Below, one piece after another: positions 16,231 to 24,764 of a DNA stretch of 64,000 nucleotides. The translations under genes were made by a program, and so were the position numbers. How positions within the stretch are numbered: position 1 is the stretch's first letter; each line of letters begins with the position of its first letter. A model generated the notes under the pieces. The model did not search any database. It saw only the letters and a program-made list of their open reading frames with translations, and was not told the DNA's origin. Origin of the DNA: Planctomycetaceae bacterium (GTDB lineage Bacteria > Planctomycetota > Phycisphaerae > SM23-33); NCBI GenBank assembly GCA_039680605.1, contig JBDKTA010000025.1, positions 124,001-188,000 on the forward strand, given 5' to 3'.

Positions 16231-17046
16231 TCAGCGTTCCTCCCCGAGCAGGCGGGCGACGCCCCGGGCGATGTCGCCTTGTTCCATCAGGGCCTGGCCC
16301 ACCAGCACTGCCCGGACGCCGGCGGCGGCCAACCGCTGCACGTCGGCGTAGGTTTTGATTCCCGACTCGCTGACGAGAACGGCCTCTTCGCCAGCCAGCC
16401 CCGCCAGGCGCATGGTGGTGTTGAGGTCGACCTCGAACGTGGCGAGGTTTCGGTTATTGATGCCCAAAAGGCCATAGGATTTGTGGGGAAAACCGACCAT
16501 CGACCGCACAAGCATCATCTCGTCGGCGTCGTGAACTTCCACCAGCGTACACATACGCAGCTCGGTCGCCAAAATCATCAGGTCCAGCAGCATCGAGGCG
16601 TTCAGCGCCGCGACGATCAGCAGGATGGCGTCGGCCCCGGCGGCGCGGCTCTGATAGACCTGCCACGGATCGATGATGAAATCTTTGCGAAGCACCGGGA
16701 TATCGACCGCGGCCCGCACGGCAGTGAGGTACTCCAGGCGTCCCTGAAAATATTGCTCGTCGGTCAGGACGCTCAGGGCGCTGGCGCCGGCGGCGGCGTA
16801 CTGGCGCGCCGCGTCGACGGGGTCGAAGTCCTCGCGGATGACACCGGCCGAGGGCGAGGCTTTCTTGACTTCAGCGATGAGATTGACCGGCCCGCGTCCG
16901 GCGCGGGTGACGGCGGCGAAGAAGTTCCGCACCGGCGGGGCGGCGGCGGCAGCGGCCTGCAGCGACGCCAGGTCGGTCTGCCCGCGCAGCGCCTCGACCT
17001 CTTTATGCTTGGTTTGCAGGATGCGGTCTAATATAGTTTGCGGCAC
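16231..17046 (-). CDS. trpC: indole-3-glycerol phosphate synthase
   Basis: A 271-residue cytoplasmic enzyme that closes carboxyphenylamino-deoxyribulose phosphate to indole-3-glycerol phosphate in tryptophan synthesis. TrpC motifs: LIAEVKKASPSAG (about 56-68, catalytic Lys), VLRKDFIIDP (about 117), LVEVHD, GINNRNLATFEVDL (about 185) and VSESGI, in the usual barrel order and length. No other trp gene is nearby, so the pathway is dispersed in this genome. Start GTG 17046 lacks an obvious ribosome site. The upstream region shared with the divergent CPBP gene contains a TTGACA on the minus strand with a poor -10. The TPR gene follows without a gap. Confidence 0.96.
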   Translation of the reverse strand: MPQTILDRILQTKHKEVEALRGQTDLASLQAAAAAAPPVRNFFAAVTRAGRGPVNLIAEVKKASPSAGVIREDFDPVDAARQYAAAGASALSVLTDEQYFQGRLEYLTAVRAAVDIPVLRKDFIIDPWQVYQSRAAGADAILLIVAALNASMLLDLMILATELRMCTLVEVHDADEMMLVRSMVGFPHKSYGLLGINNRNLATFEVDLNTTMRLAGLAGEEAVLVSESGIKTYADVQRLAAAGVRAVLVGQALMEQGDIARGVARLLGEER

Positions 17047-17092
17047 CGTTTGTCGCTCCGGGTCCTTTAGTCAACCTAACCGTATGGCGTGA

Positions 17093-17959
17093 ATGATGTC
17101 AAACGCTTTATCACAAGTTACGACCACGGCGCCGGCTACTGCACCGGCCACGGCGCCGATCGTCCAAGTCCCGGGGTGGATGTACGCGCTGGTAGCGCTG
17201 GGCCTGTGCGTTCTGGTGGCCTGGACGATCGCGTGCCTGATCCGTCGGCGAAAGTTTCTGGAGGCGTCGGGGCCGGGGCGTCGCAGCCGCCTGACGGTCC
17301 TGCACGTCATGCTGCCGCTGCTGTGCGCGTTGCTTGTCGGTGGCCTGGCGGGGTTCCTCCTGCCTAAGGGGCTGCCGTACTCGCTGATCGCCGGCGCGGC
17401 TGGCAGCGTGGCGATGATCGCCGCCAGCCTGGTGGCGGGGTCGCATGGTATTCCGCTGGGTCTGGGCAGGGGCATGGGGCTCTCGGCGAGGCACTGGCTT
17501 TACGACACCGCCCGGGGCGTGCTGGGTTACTTGGCGGTCCTGCCGGTCTGCCTGGGGGTTCTGGAAGTCACGACGCGCATCATGATGCTCTGGGGCTTTA
17601 AGCCCGCCCCCCACCGCCTCCTGGAAATCCTGCGCCAGCCCGGCGCGCACTGGGGCAGCGTCGCGATGGCGATCATCCTGGCCGTGGTCCTCGCGCCACT
17701 GACCGAGGAGATCTTCTACCGCGGGCTCATCCAGACCGCCCTGCGCCGCCATCTGAAAGCCTGGCCGGCGATCATGCTGACGGCGGTGCTGTTTGCGGCG
17801 ATGCATCTCGACATGCCCAACAGCGTCCCGGCGATGCTGGTCTTCGGCATGGCATTGGGATACCAATATGAGCGGACGGGCAGGCTCTGGGCGTCGATCG
17901 TTATGCACCTGCTCTTCAACGCCGTGTTCGTGACCGCCACGATGACCGCCGGCGTCTGA
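17093..17959 (+). CDS. CPBP-family intramembrane metalloprotease (CAAX protease-like)
   Basis: A 288-residue polytopic membrane protein. The Abi/CPBP motifs are present: LTEEIFYRGLIQ (about 201-212) with the paired Glu and Arg, the histidine motif VLFAAMHLDMPN, and the final IVMHLLFN. The family includes Rce1-type proteases acting on membrane substrates. Before the catalytic half lie a Thr/Ala/Pro-rich N-terminal tail and four or so hydrophobic segments (YALVALGLCVLVAWTIACLI first). ATG 17093 and 17096 are both possible. It is divergent from trpC with a 46-bp gap. Confidence 0.9.
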   Translation: MMSNALSQVTTTAPATAPATAPIVQVPGWMYALVALGLCVLVAWTIACLIRRRKFLEASGPGRRSRLTVLHVMLPLLCALLVGGLAGFLLPKGLPYSLIAGAAGSVAMIAASLVAGSHGIPLGLGRGMGLSARHWLYDTARGVLGYLAVLPVCLGVLEVTTRIMMLWGFKPAPHRLLEILRQPGAHWGSVAMAIILAVVLAPLTEEIFYRGLIQTALRRHLKAWPAIMLTAVLFAAMHLDMPNSVPAMLVFGMALGYQYERTGRLWASIVMHLLFNAVFVTATMTAGV

Positions 17960-17965
17960 GGGTGA

Positions 17966-18385
17966 TTACGGCCTTTGCTCTCGCGTGGCCGGCGCGGTCG
18001 CCGGGACAGCCGCGGGCGCCTTGTCGACAATCACCACGTCCCCGGCCAGAAACCCCAACCGCTGCCCCGCCGCGGCGGAAATCACCAGTGCCTGGCGCAC
18101 CTGCCCCGCCACGACCAGTTCCTGCGTGCGCTCCAGGTCCGCCCGGGCGAAGGGCTGAACCGCGCCGGCCTGCTTGTGGACCATCTCGACCAGCATCTCG
18201 TTGACCGGAACGCCCGCGCCGGCGCCCATGGCGGCCATCGCCGCCACGCGACTCTCTGCCGCCAACCGCCCCTGCCGCTCGCGATACCACAGCACGCTCA
18301 GCAGCACGATGATCAGCACGAGCAGGCCGGCCGCTGCCAGCGTGAACAGGGAATCGCGATTCGACTGGCGTTCAGACTCGGTCAT
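17966..18385 (-). CDS. single-pass membrane hypothetical protein
   Basis: A 139-residue protein with a short polar N-terminus, one membrane segment (residues about 14-34, LFTLAAAGLLVLIIVLLSVL), then a helical stretch and a compact C-terminal domain (LERTQELVVAGQVRQALVIS; GFLAGDVVIVDKAP), ending in a Pro/Ala-rich tail. The end resembles a small beta-barrel, but I recognise no family. GGGAGAAG lies 3-4 nt before the ATG. It converges on the CPBP gene with a 6-bp gap; upstream is repeat-filled DNA. Confidence 0.65.
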   Translation of the reverse strand: MTESERQSNRDSLFTLAAAGLLVLIIVLLSVLWYRERQGRLAAESRVAAMAAMGAGAGVPVNEMLVEMVHKQAGAVQPFARADLERTQELVVAGQVRQALVISAAAGQRLGFLAGDVVIVDKAPAAVPATAPATREQRP

Positions 18386-18767
18386 GGTCTTCTCCCAAAA
18401 AGCGCCACGCGCCGCATGGCTTGCGGTTGGTAGTCATACGCCAAAGCCCGCCGCAAGGCAAGGCCGCAACGCACCGGGTGCCATGGCGCCTGGGTGCGGT
18501 GCGCCGGGTGCCATGGCGGCCGTTTCACAGCCGCCATGTCCCCGACCGTTATTCGCCAGCACCTTTCGCAGCCGGGTGCCGTGGCGGGAGGGCTTCAGCC
18601 CGACAGCCACGACCACGCGCAGTCTGCGGCGATTCACTCCACCGAGTTCAGGGATCGTGGCTCTCCGGCCCTTCGGGCCTGCGCGCCACGGCACCCGGGC
18701 CCGCGTCACGACACCCGGCGCCTCGCCTGATGTTGCTTTTCGGCGGGGCCTTTCGTAGCATCGTCGC
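18386..18767. repeat. gene-free gap filled with dispersed hairpin words and a promoter
   Basis: The gap contains a ccgggtgccatggcg word repeated at 18475-18520, a 9-bp stem CATGGCGGC / GCCGCCATG with a 9-nt loop (18512-18538), and a longer inverted structure from gccgtggcgggagggcttc (about 18578) to ggcctgcgcgccacggcac (about 18693). A near-copy of the 9-bp stem element is at 62438-62464. The last 35 bases carry the promoter of the next gene. No ORF here is credible. Confidence 0.7.
18733..18761 (+). promoter_or_regulatory. promoter TTGCTT-17-TAGCAT just before a start codon
   Basis: The -35 TTGCTT (18733-18738) and -10 TAGCAT (18756-18761) have a 17-bp spacer. The ATG at 18768 is 6 nt past the -10, so transcription would start at or next to the start codon. 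No ribosome site is present, consistent with a leaderless mRNA. Confidence 0.55.
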
Positions 18768-21425
18768 ATGCCGACTGCATCCCTCCCTGAGCCTGGATCA
18801 TCCGGCGCGTCGCCGTGGGCGCGGGCGCTACCCGCAGCGGCCATCGCCGCGCTGGTGCTGGCGGCCGCCTGCGGCGGACTGACGTTCGTGTGGGACCATG
18901 ACACGCACTTTCACCTCGCCAGCGGCAAATGGATGCTCGATCACGGCAGCGTGCTGCGGACCGACCCCTTCAGCGTGCACGACCAGGACCATTGGCTGAA
19001 CATCCAGTGGCTCTTCCAGGTTGTCATCGCCGCACTGCACGCCGTCGGCGGATGGGAGGCGCTGTCGGTTCTGAAGTCAGCTTTGGCGGCGGGCATGATG
19101 CTGGCGATGCTGCTGGCGCTGCGTAGGCACGTACCGATGTGGTGGCTGGCAATCGCGTGCGGCCTGGCGATGTACGTCGCGCTATCGCGCGTCCGCGTGC
19201 GCCCCGAGCCCTTCACCATGCTCTACCTGACGGTGATGGTGATCGCCCTGGAGGCGGTCCGGCGCGGCGCCTCGGCGCGGTGGCTGTGGCTGATGACGCC
19301 GGTCATGATCCTCTGGGTCAACATGCAGGGGCTGTTCATCCTGGGGCTGGGCGTGTTCTGGACGGCAATGGCGGGCGCCGCCGTTGAACGCTTTCTCCTC
19401 CACCGCCCCAGCGGCAACCTTGTCAGCCAGGAAAGCCTCGCCGCCGCTCTGGCGGCGACGGCAGGATGCCTCGTCAGCCCCTGGCCGGTAGAGGCCCTGA
19501 CCCAGCCCTTCCTGCTCCTGACCCGAATCTCGGGCGAAAAGTTCATCTACACGTACTTCGTCAGCGAGTTGAGCCCGACATGGCAGGCGCCCCTGAGCCA
19601 TCCGGCCGCCTTGGCGCTGCTGGGCCTGACGGTGCTGGCGATGCTCATCAACCGCCGACGGACGGCCGTGGCGCACTGGCTCTGGTTGGCGATGTTCGGC
19701 GCGCTGGCGGCGATGGCGATTCGCAACATCGGTCTGCTCTGGCCGGCGTGCGCATACCTGCTGGCCTGGCACGGCGGCGAGATTGTCCGCCGCATCGGAA
19801 CGCGCCTGCGCCCCCCCGCCTGGACCGGCGCCGCGGCGGCGGGGCTTGTGATCCTGGGCGGATTGGCCGCGGCGGCGGGCTACACCACCGAATGGACCCT
19901 CCGCGCGACGAGCAGTTGGCAGCGGTTCGGCGCGGGACGGCAGGAGGAGAACTTTCCCATCGCCCAGGCGGAGTTTCTCAAAACCCTGCCCGCCAAGGGC
20001 GACATCCTCAGCATCAACTTCGGCGACGCCAGCGCGTTCATCTATCACGCATGGCCGCAACGGCTGATCTGGATGGACGGGCGACTCGAAGCCCATTCCC
20101 AGCAGCGATTCCTGCGATACCACGAACTGGCTTCCAACGACTTCGCCAGCGTCGCGGCGCTGGGCGCCAGCCGCCAACTACCGCCCAGCGTGCGGTTCTA
20201 CTTCGTCGGGCAGGGCGACGGGTTGCGCCTGTCGATCTTCGCCCAGTCCGACCGCATGCGGCTGCTGTCGCTGAGCCCGGCTGGCGCCTGCTTCACCCGC
20301 ACCGACTGGAACCTCGGCGGCGCGCTGCCACCGCCCAATTCCAACCTGCGCGAGGCGTTCGACCGCCCGATGACCGGCGACGGCAGCATCGAGGGCTGGC
20401 CGATGGCGCGGCGGCGGTGGTACCGCCAGAACCCCACGCCCATGATGTACCGCCTGGGGCAAATGCTGATGTGGCTGGGCCGCCAGCCCGATCGCACCAC
20501 GCCGCTGCAGATTCCACCCCCGCCCAGCGACCTGCAGATCCACTGCAGCCTGCTGAGCGTGCGGTTCCTCTCCGCCGCCGTGATCGAGAACCTCCAGCGC
20601 CCCGCCATCACCGAGGGCATGCTGGCCCAGGCCCTGCAAGTGCGAGCCCTCTATGATCGCGTCGAACCCTCGGGGCTCATCCCCGCCGACATCAACGCCG
20701 CGCGCGGGCTCTACCTCTACAACCGTCTGCCGCTGGGGACGCTCTCCACCCACGACCTGAAGCAGTTCGGCCCCCAGCGTATCCGCGCCATGAGCGAAGC
20801 GCGGCAGTATGACGCAGCCGCCGCGGCGGTCGGCGACCTGCTGCGGTTCTTCCCGCCGCGCGAGCAGGTCACGCCGCCGGAATGGTACCTGACGCTGCGC
20901 AACTCGATGAACGACGCGCTGAACCGCTCCCGCGATCTGCTGGAAGAGAAGGAACGTCTCGGCGGAATGTCGCCCGGCCGCGCCGCGATGATCATGGCCT
21001 CGCCCCAGTACGGACTTATCGACCAAGCCATCGCCGCCGCCGAGGCCGCCCCACCCGGCGACGCCGACGCCGCACGCGCCGCCGGCGACCTCCACCTGAG
21101 AAAAGGCCAGACCGATCAGGCCCGCGCCGCCTATGAACGCGCCGCCAAGGCCATCGGCACGCACGCACCGCTGCGCCTGCGGATGATCCTCTGCGACTGG
21201 GTCGAAGGACGCCTCTGGAAAGCCCACCAGCAGTTGGACGCATTGACAGCCGGCGACGAACCCAACGAGGCCGAGTGCTACTATCACGCCACGCTGCTGG
21301 AGCAACTGGGCCTCTACGATCAGGCGCGGGCCGTGGCGCTGAAAGCCAACCCGCACGACCCGGCCGTGAGAGAGTACATCGAACGGCTGCTGGCGCGGAT
21401 AACGGCCGTCAGAGCGTCGCTGTAA
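18768..21425 (+). CDS. GT-C-like polytopic membrane protein with C-terminal TPR-like region
   Basis: An 885-residue protein. The first 380 residues hold about ten hydrophobic segments. The segment WDHDTHFHLASGKWMLDHG then RTDPFSVHDQ (residues about 42-70) resembles the acidic first-loop motif of GT-C glycosyltransferases and related planctomycete membrane proteins. The remaining 500 residues are mostly soluble and end in TPR-like helices (DLHLRKGQTDQARAAYERAA). A glycosyl-transfer role on a lipid-linked donor is an inference; no substrate is shown. It stands alone, has its own promoter and is probably translated from a leaderless mRNA. The stop is followed by an inverted-repeat element. Confidence 0.75.
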   Translation: MPTASLPEPGSSGASPWARALPAAAIAALVLAAACGGLTFVWDHDTHFHLASGKWMLDHGSVLRTDPFSVHDQDHWLNIQWLFQVVIAALHAVGGWEALSVLKSALAAGMMLAMLLALRRHVPMWWLAIACGLAMYVALSRVRVRPEPFTMLYLTVMVIALEAVRRGASARWLWLMTPVMILWVNMQGLFILGLGVFWTAMAGAAVERFLLHRPSGNLVSQESLAAALAATAGCLVSPWPVEALTQPFLLLTRISGEKFIYTYFVSELSPTWQAPLSHPAALALLGLTVLAMLINRRRTAVAHWLWLAMFGALAAMAIRNIGLLWPACAYLLAWHGGEIVRRIGTRLRPPAWTGAAAAGLVILGGLAAAAGYTTEWTLRATSSWQRFGAGRQEENFPIAQAEFLKTLPAKGDILSINFGDASAFIYHAWPQRLIWMDGRLEAHSQQRFLRYHELASNDFASVAALGASRQLPPSVRFYFVGQGDGLRLSIFAQSDRMRLLSLSPAGACFTRTDWNLGGALPPPNSNLREAFDRPMTGDGSIEGWPMARRRWYRQNPTPMMYRLGQMLMWLGRQPDRTTPLQIPPPPSDLQIHCSLLSVRFLSAAVIENLQRPAITEGMLAQALQVRALYDRVEPSGLIPADINAARGLYLYNRLPLGTLSTHDLKQFGPQRIRAMSEARQYDAAAAAVGDLLRFFPPREQVTPPEWYLTLRNSMNDALNRSRDLLEEKERLGGMSPGRAAMIMASPQYGLIDQAIAAAEAAPPGDADAARAAGDLHLRKGQTDQARAAYERAAKAIGTHAPLRLRMILCDWVEGRLWKAHQQLDALTAGDEPNEAECYYHATLLEQLGLYDQARAVALKANPHDPAVREYIERLLARITAVRASL

Positions 21426-21434
21426 TCACCACGT

Positions 21435-21543
21435 TCAAAAACTCACCACAGAGGCACAGAGATCACTGAGGTAAAAACAAGAACGGCCGGGTGGCATGGT
21501 TTCTTCCTCTGAGCCCTTTGTGCCTCTGTGGTAAGTTTTTCCC
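21435..21543. repeat. accacagaggcacagag inverted-repeat element
   Basis: The left arm aactcaccacagaggcacag (21440-21459) pairs with the right arm tttgtgcctctgtggtaagtt (21518-21538); the outer bases aaaa/tttt also pair. The 58-nt interior is unlike other copies. It lies between convergent genes and could act as a bidirectional transcription end, but no T-run follows. Confidence 0.8.
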
Positions 21544-21591
21544 AAGGGTCCAGCCGCCACCGATTACTGATTACCGATTACTGATCACCAA

Positions 21592-22590
21592 TCAGAATTG
21601 ATGCAGAAATCGCACGTCGGATTCAAACAGCAGGCGGATGTCCGGAATGTTGTATTTGCGCAGGACCATTCGCTCGATGCCCAGGCCGAAGGCGTACCCG
21701 GTGTAACGCTCGTGGTCGTAGCCGACGGCTTCGAGGACATTGGGGTCTACCATGCCGCAACCGCCCAGTTCGATCCATCGCGTGGACCCGTCGTCGTACT
21801 CGAAGAGCAGGTCCACCTCCGCGGAGGGCTCGGTGAACGGAAAGAAGCTCGGGCGGAACCGCGTCTGGACGGTCGGGCCAAAGTACGCTTTGCAGAACTG
21901 GTCCAGGGCCGTCTTGAGGTCGGCCATCGTGACGCCTTCGTCGACGTAGAGCCCCTCGATCTGGTGGAACATGAACGAGTGCGTGGCGTCGACGGCGTCG
22001 GGGCGGTAGACGCGGCCGGGAGCGACGATGCGCACCGGCGGCTGGCGCGACTCCATCGTGCGGATCTGCACGGTGGAGGTCTGGCTGCGGAGCATCGTGT
22101 GGTCGTTGATGAAGAAATTATCCAGCGGGTCGCGCGCGGGGTGGCTGGGCGGAATGTTCAGGGCCTCGAAATTATGCCGCTCGTCCTCGACCTCCGGACC
22201 GTACGCGACCTCGAAGCCCATGCGGCCGAAGATGTCGCAGATATCCTCGATGGTCTGCGAGATGATGTGGCTGTGCCCGATGCGCGGCTGGCGGCCGGGC
22301 AGGGTCACGTCTTCGATCGCAGCGGTGCGGGCGGCCTGGGGCTTGCCCTTTCCCGCCAGCGCCGCATCGAAGGCGGTCTGCAGGGCGTTCTTGGTTTCGT
22401 TGGCGGCCTTGCCCGCGGCGGGCTTGACGTCGGCGGGGGCTTCCTTGAGCCGCTGCATGAGGGCCTTGAGCTGCCCTTTGGTTCCCAGGTACTTGATGCG
22501 CCATTCTTCCAGCGCGCGGGCGTCGGCGGCCGAGGCCAGCTCGGCCTGGGCCTGCTGCTGCAGGGTTGCGATGTCGTCAAGCAGTGACAC
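21592..22590 (-). CDS. pheS: phenylalanine--tRNA ligase alpha subunit
   Basis: A 332-residue class II aminoacyl-tRNA synthetase subunit that charges tRNA-Phe together with PheT. The N-terminal coiled-coil (about 1-85) is followed by the catalytic domain: motif 2 region FRPSFFPFTEPSAEVD, the phenylalanine pocket around THSFMFHQIEG, and motif 3 GYAFGLGIERMVLRKYNI near the C-terminus. The length is normal for a bacterial alpha subunit. GTG 22590 is preceded by AAGGAGAG. pheT is not adjacent (the neighbour is a divergent osmC-type gene), so the usual pheST operon is split here. A promoter is visible at 22616-22644. Confidence 0.97.
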   Translation of the reverse strand: MSLLDDIATLQQQAQAELASAADARALEEWRIKYLGTKGQLKALMQRLKEAPADVKPAAGKAANETKNALQTAFDAALAGKGKPQAARTAAIEDVTLPGRQPRIGHSHIISQTIEDICDIFGRMGFEVAYGPEVEDERHNFEALNIPPSHPARDPLDNFFINDHTMLRSQTSTVQIRTMESRQPPVRIVAPGRVYRPDAVDATHSFMFHQIEGLYVDEGVTMADLKTALDQFCKAYFGPTVQTRFRPSFFPFTEPSAEVDLLFEYDDGSTRWIELGGCGMVDPNVLEAVGYDHERYTGYAFGLGIERMVLRKYNIPDIRLLFESDVRFLHQF

Positions 22591-22615
22591 GATTCACTCT
22601 CCTTGAGCGCCGGTC

Positions 22616-22644
22616 AGTCTATCAGGTCGTGCGGCGAGGGACAA
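22616..22644 (-). promoter_or_regulatory. pheS promoter TTGTCC-17-TAGACT (minus strand)
   Basis: Read on the minus strand, TTGTCC (22644-22639) and TAGACT (22621-22616) are 17 bp apart, placing the start point about 20 nt before the pheS GTG. The divergent osmC-type gene has a TATAAT at 22672-22677 without a good -35. Confidence 0.5.
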
Positions 22645-22697
22645 CAACCTCAGCGGCTTTTACGGCCGCGCTATAATTCCCGAAACGGGAGGATGCC

Positions 22698-23258
22698 ATG
22701 GCAGCGCCACAACAGACTGGAACGATCAACGACATCGACACGCAGGTGGTTCAGGAGACGGTCGAGGCCATCAAGGACGACCCGGGCCTGGCCAAGGCGA
22801 GGTTCCATCTGACCAACGAGTGGACCGGCGGCACCCAGAACCGCTCGCGCATCACCGGGTTCCACGTCGCGCGGCAGGACATGGAACACAAGCAGCACTA
22901 CGAGTTGAGCGCCGACGAGCCGCCGATGCTCGGCGGGCGCGACGAGGCGCCCAACCCCGTCGAGCACCTGCTCAACGCCCTTGCAGCATGCATGACCACC
23001 AGCATGGTCGCTCACGCGGCCGTCCGCGGAATCGAGATCGAGGAGGTCCAGGCCCACGTCGAGGGCGACATCGATCTGCGGGGGTTCCTCGGCCTGGCGC
23101 CGGAGGTCCTCAAAGGATTCTCGAACATCCGCGTGCAGTTCCGCGTCAAGGCCGACGTGCGAAACCTCGCCCGCCTGAAAGAGCTGGCGATGTATTCGCC
23201 GGTCTTCAACACCCTGACCAGCGGCGTGGATGTGGACGTCACGGTCGAACCGGCCTGA
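22698..23258 (+). CDS. OsmC/Ohr-family protein, second redox cysteine replaced
   Basis: A 186-residue OsmC-fold protein. The first-Cys helix NPVEHLLNALAACMTTSM (about 86-103) places Cys98 at the peroxidatic position, and the C-terminal YSPVFNTLTSGVDVDV is family-typical, but Ser167 stands where two-Cys peroxiredoxin members carry the resolving Cys. The protein may therefore be a one-Cys or non-peroxidase OsmC member. The strand RSRITGFHVAR and GGRDEAPNP agree with the YhfA-like branch. GGGAGGA lies 6-8 nt before the ATG and a TATAAT box is at 22672-22677. It precedes rnpA by about 60 bp on the same strand. Confidence 0.9.
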   Translation: MAAPQQTGTINDIDTQVVQETVEAIKDDPGLAKARFHLTNEWTGGTQNRSRITGFHVARQDMEHKQHYELSADEPPMLGGRDEAPNPVEHLLNALAACMTTSMVAHAAVRGIEIEEVQAHVEGDIDLRGFLGLAPEVLKGFSNIRVQFRVKADVRNLARLKELAMYSPVFNTLTSGVDVDVTVEPA

Positions 23259-23314
23259 GCAACCGCGGCGGCGGAAAACTCACGTCTCGCCACGCGGGGC
23301 CCGGACCGGGTATC

Positions 23315-23695
23315 ATGCGGACGATGGACCAGCGATTCGGCAGGCAATTTCGCGTCAAACGCGGGGCGGAGTTTTCGCGCGCCATTGAACAAGGCCGCCT
23401 GGTCTCTGACGCCCTGACTCGCCTGTACGCCTTGGCCAACGGGCGCCAGTACTCGCGCATCGGCGTGGCGGTCGGGTCGCGACACGGCGGGGCCGTGCGG
23501 CGAAACTACGTCAAGCGTCTCTGCCGCGAGGCCTTTCGCCTTTCGCGCGCCGACCTGCCTTTTGGGTGGGACTTCATCATCATGCCTCACGCACGCAAAC
23601 GACCGACGCTGGTTGCCTTGCAGGCGTCGCTGATTAAACTGGCCGCCCAGGCTACCCGCTCGCAAGGCGACCCCGTGGAAGGGCCTGAGAAATGA
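23315..23695 (+). CDS. rnpA: ribonuclease P protein component
   Basis: A 126-residue basic protein that binds RNase P RNA for tRNA 5' maturation. The family core is seen as FRVKRGAEFSRAI near the N-terminus and the RNPA signature RRNYVKRLCREAFRL (about 64-78). ATG 23315 and ATG 23324 are both possible. A TATCAT box at 23311-23316 would favour 23324 as a leaderless start, since it lies 7 nt beyond the box. The stop overlaps the yidD start by 4 nt (ATGA), so translation is coupled. The usual upstream partner rpmH (ribosomal protein L34) is absent; the preceding gene is the OsmC homologue. Confidence 0.93.
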   Translation: MRTMDQRFGRQFRVKRGAEFSRAIEQGRLVSDALTRLYALANGRQYSRIGVAVGSRHGGAVRRNYVKRLCREAFRLSRADLPFGWDFIIMPHARKRPTLVALQASLIKLAAQATRSQGDPVEGPEK

Positions 23696-23970
23696 CCCTC
23701 GCCGATCTTTACCGCCGCGCGGACCGGGCCCTGGTCGAACTGCTCGTGGCAATCGTGCGCCTGTACCAGGTGACGCTGTCGCCCATCGTCGGCCGCAACT
23801 GCCGCTTCATGCCCTCGTGCAGCAACTACTTCATCGAGGCGGTTCGCGCCAAGGGCGCCCTGCGCGGAACGGCCAAGGGCCTCTGGCGGATCATGCGCTG
23901 CAACCCGCTGTGCAAGGGCGGGTACGACCCGGTGGATCGAGTCTCCGGTTCTGAAATCTCAGATCGGTAA
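23692..23970 (+). CDS. yidD: membrane protein insertion efficiency factor YidD
   Basis: A 92-residue protein with the complete YidD core: VTLSPIVGRNCRFMPSCSNY (about 27-46) followed by IEAV, GLWRIMRCNPLCKGGYDPV. It is a small peripheral inner-membrane protein assisting YidC-dependent insertion, usually encoded between rnpA and yidC. Here it overlaps rnpA by 4 nt, but yidC does not follow; a convergent LOG-family gene does. The tail after DPV (about 12 residues) is derived from sequence that repeats around 23950-23990 (agatcgg words). Confidence 0.95.
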   Translation: MTLADLYRRADRALVELLVAIVRLYQVTLSPIVGRNCRFMPSCSNYFIEAVRAKGALRGTAKGLWRIMRCNPLCKGGYDPVDRVSGSEISDR

Positions 23971-23999
23971 TTTGAGATGCCAGATCGGACAAAGCGGCT

Positions 24000-24764
24000 T
24001 TACCACTTCTCGCGGTGCTTGTGTCCGCCGTGTTGATAGGTGCGCGAGGGTTTGCCGGCCACGGTGCCTTCGCCGGTCGGGCGTTCGGGTCCGGTGATGG
24101 CGGGCTGGCGGGCCAGAGCGGTCTTCCAGGAGGCATCGATGATCGAGACGGCCTCGTCGAGATCGTCAGTCATGTGGAAGAGGTCCATGTCGGCCGGGTC
24201 GATCTTGGCAAAGTCGTGGTCGAGCATCGACGTGCTGAACCACTTGATCAGGCCTTTCCAGTACCGGCTGCCGATGAGGATGACGGGGAATTTCTCGGCT
24301 TTGCCGGTCTGGATCAGGGTCATGGAGTTGAAGAACTCGTGCAACGTCCCGAACCCGCCGGGGAAGCAGACGAAGGCGCTGGCGTATTTGACGAACATGA
24401 CCAGCCGCGCGAAGAAGTATCGGAAGTCCTGGCTGATCGTGGCGTAGGGGTTGGCCTGCTGCTCGTGGGGCAGGGTGATATTGAGCCCGACGGAAGTTCC
24501 GCCGGCGTCGAAGGCGCCGCGGTTGGCGGCTTCCATGATGCCCGGACCGCCTCCGGTAATGATGGTGAACTTGAGCTCTGCCAGCATGTACGCCAGGCGG
24601 CGTGCGTCGGCGTAGTCTTTGTGTGAGCGGGGCGTGCGGGCCGAGCCGAAGATGCTGACGGCCTGGCCGAACTGGCTCATCATTTCGAAGCCTTCGACGA
24701 ACTCGCTCATGATGCGGAAGACCCGCCACGGGTCGCCCTGGATGAAATCGCGGTCGATGATCAT
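24000..24764 (-). CDS. LOG family (TIGR00730) nucleoside-monophosphate phosphoribohydrolase-like protein
   Basis: A 254-residue Rossmann-like SLOG-superfamily protein. Motifs: FGSARTPRSHKDY (about 38), the nucleotide loop TGGGPGIMEAANRGA (about 70), and the family signature PGGFGTLHEFFNSMTLIQTG (about 135-154). Relatives cleave AMP or CMP to base and ribose 5-phosphate, or activate cytokinin ribotides; the bacterial role is usually nucleotide salvage. ATG 24764 is preferred over the longer frame because GGAG lies 8 nt upstream. The C-terminal 40 residues are Gly/Lys/His-rich and not part of the fold. A second LOG-family member occurs at 35906. Confidence 0.93.
   Translation of the reverse strand: MIIDRDFIQGDPWRVFRIMSEFVEGFEMMSQFGQAVSIFGSARTPRSHKDYADARRLAYMLAELKFTIITGGGPGIMEAANRGAFDAGGTSVGLNITLPHEQQANPYATISQDFRYFFARLVMFVKYASAFVCFPGGFGTLHEFFNSMTLIQTGKAEKFPVILIGSRYWKGLIKWFSTSMLDHDFAKIDPADMDLFHMTDDLDEAVSIIDASWKTALARQPAITGPERPTGEGTVAGKPSRTYQHGGHKHREKW

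Noticed and set aside
17047-17092. trp attenuator or riboswitch in front of trpC
   Set aside because: The gap is 46 bp with no leader peptide rich in Trp and no terminator/antiterminator pair.
23259-23314. rpmH (ribosomal protein L34) upstream of rnpA
   Set aside because: The 56-bp gap cannot encode the protein and no L34-like sequence occurs in any frame.
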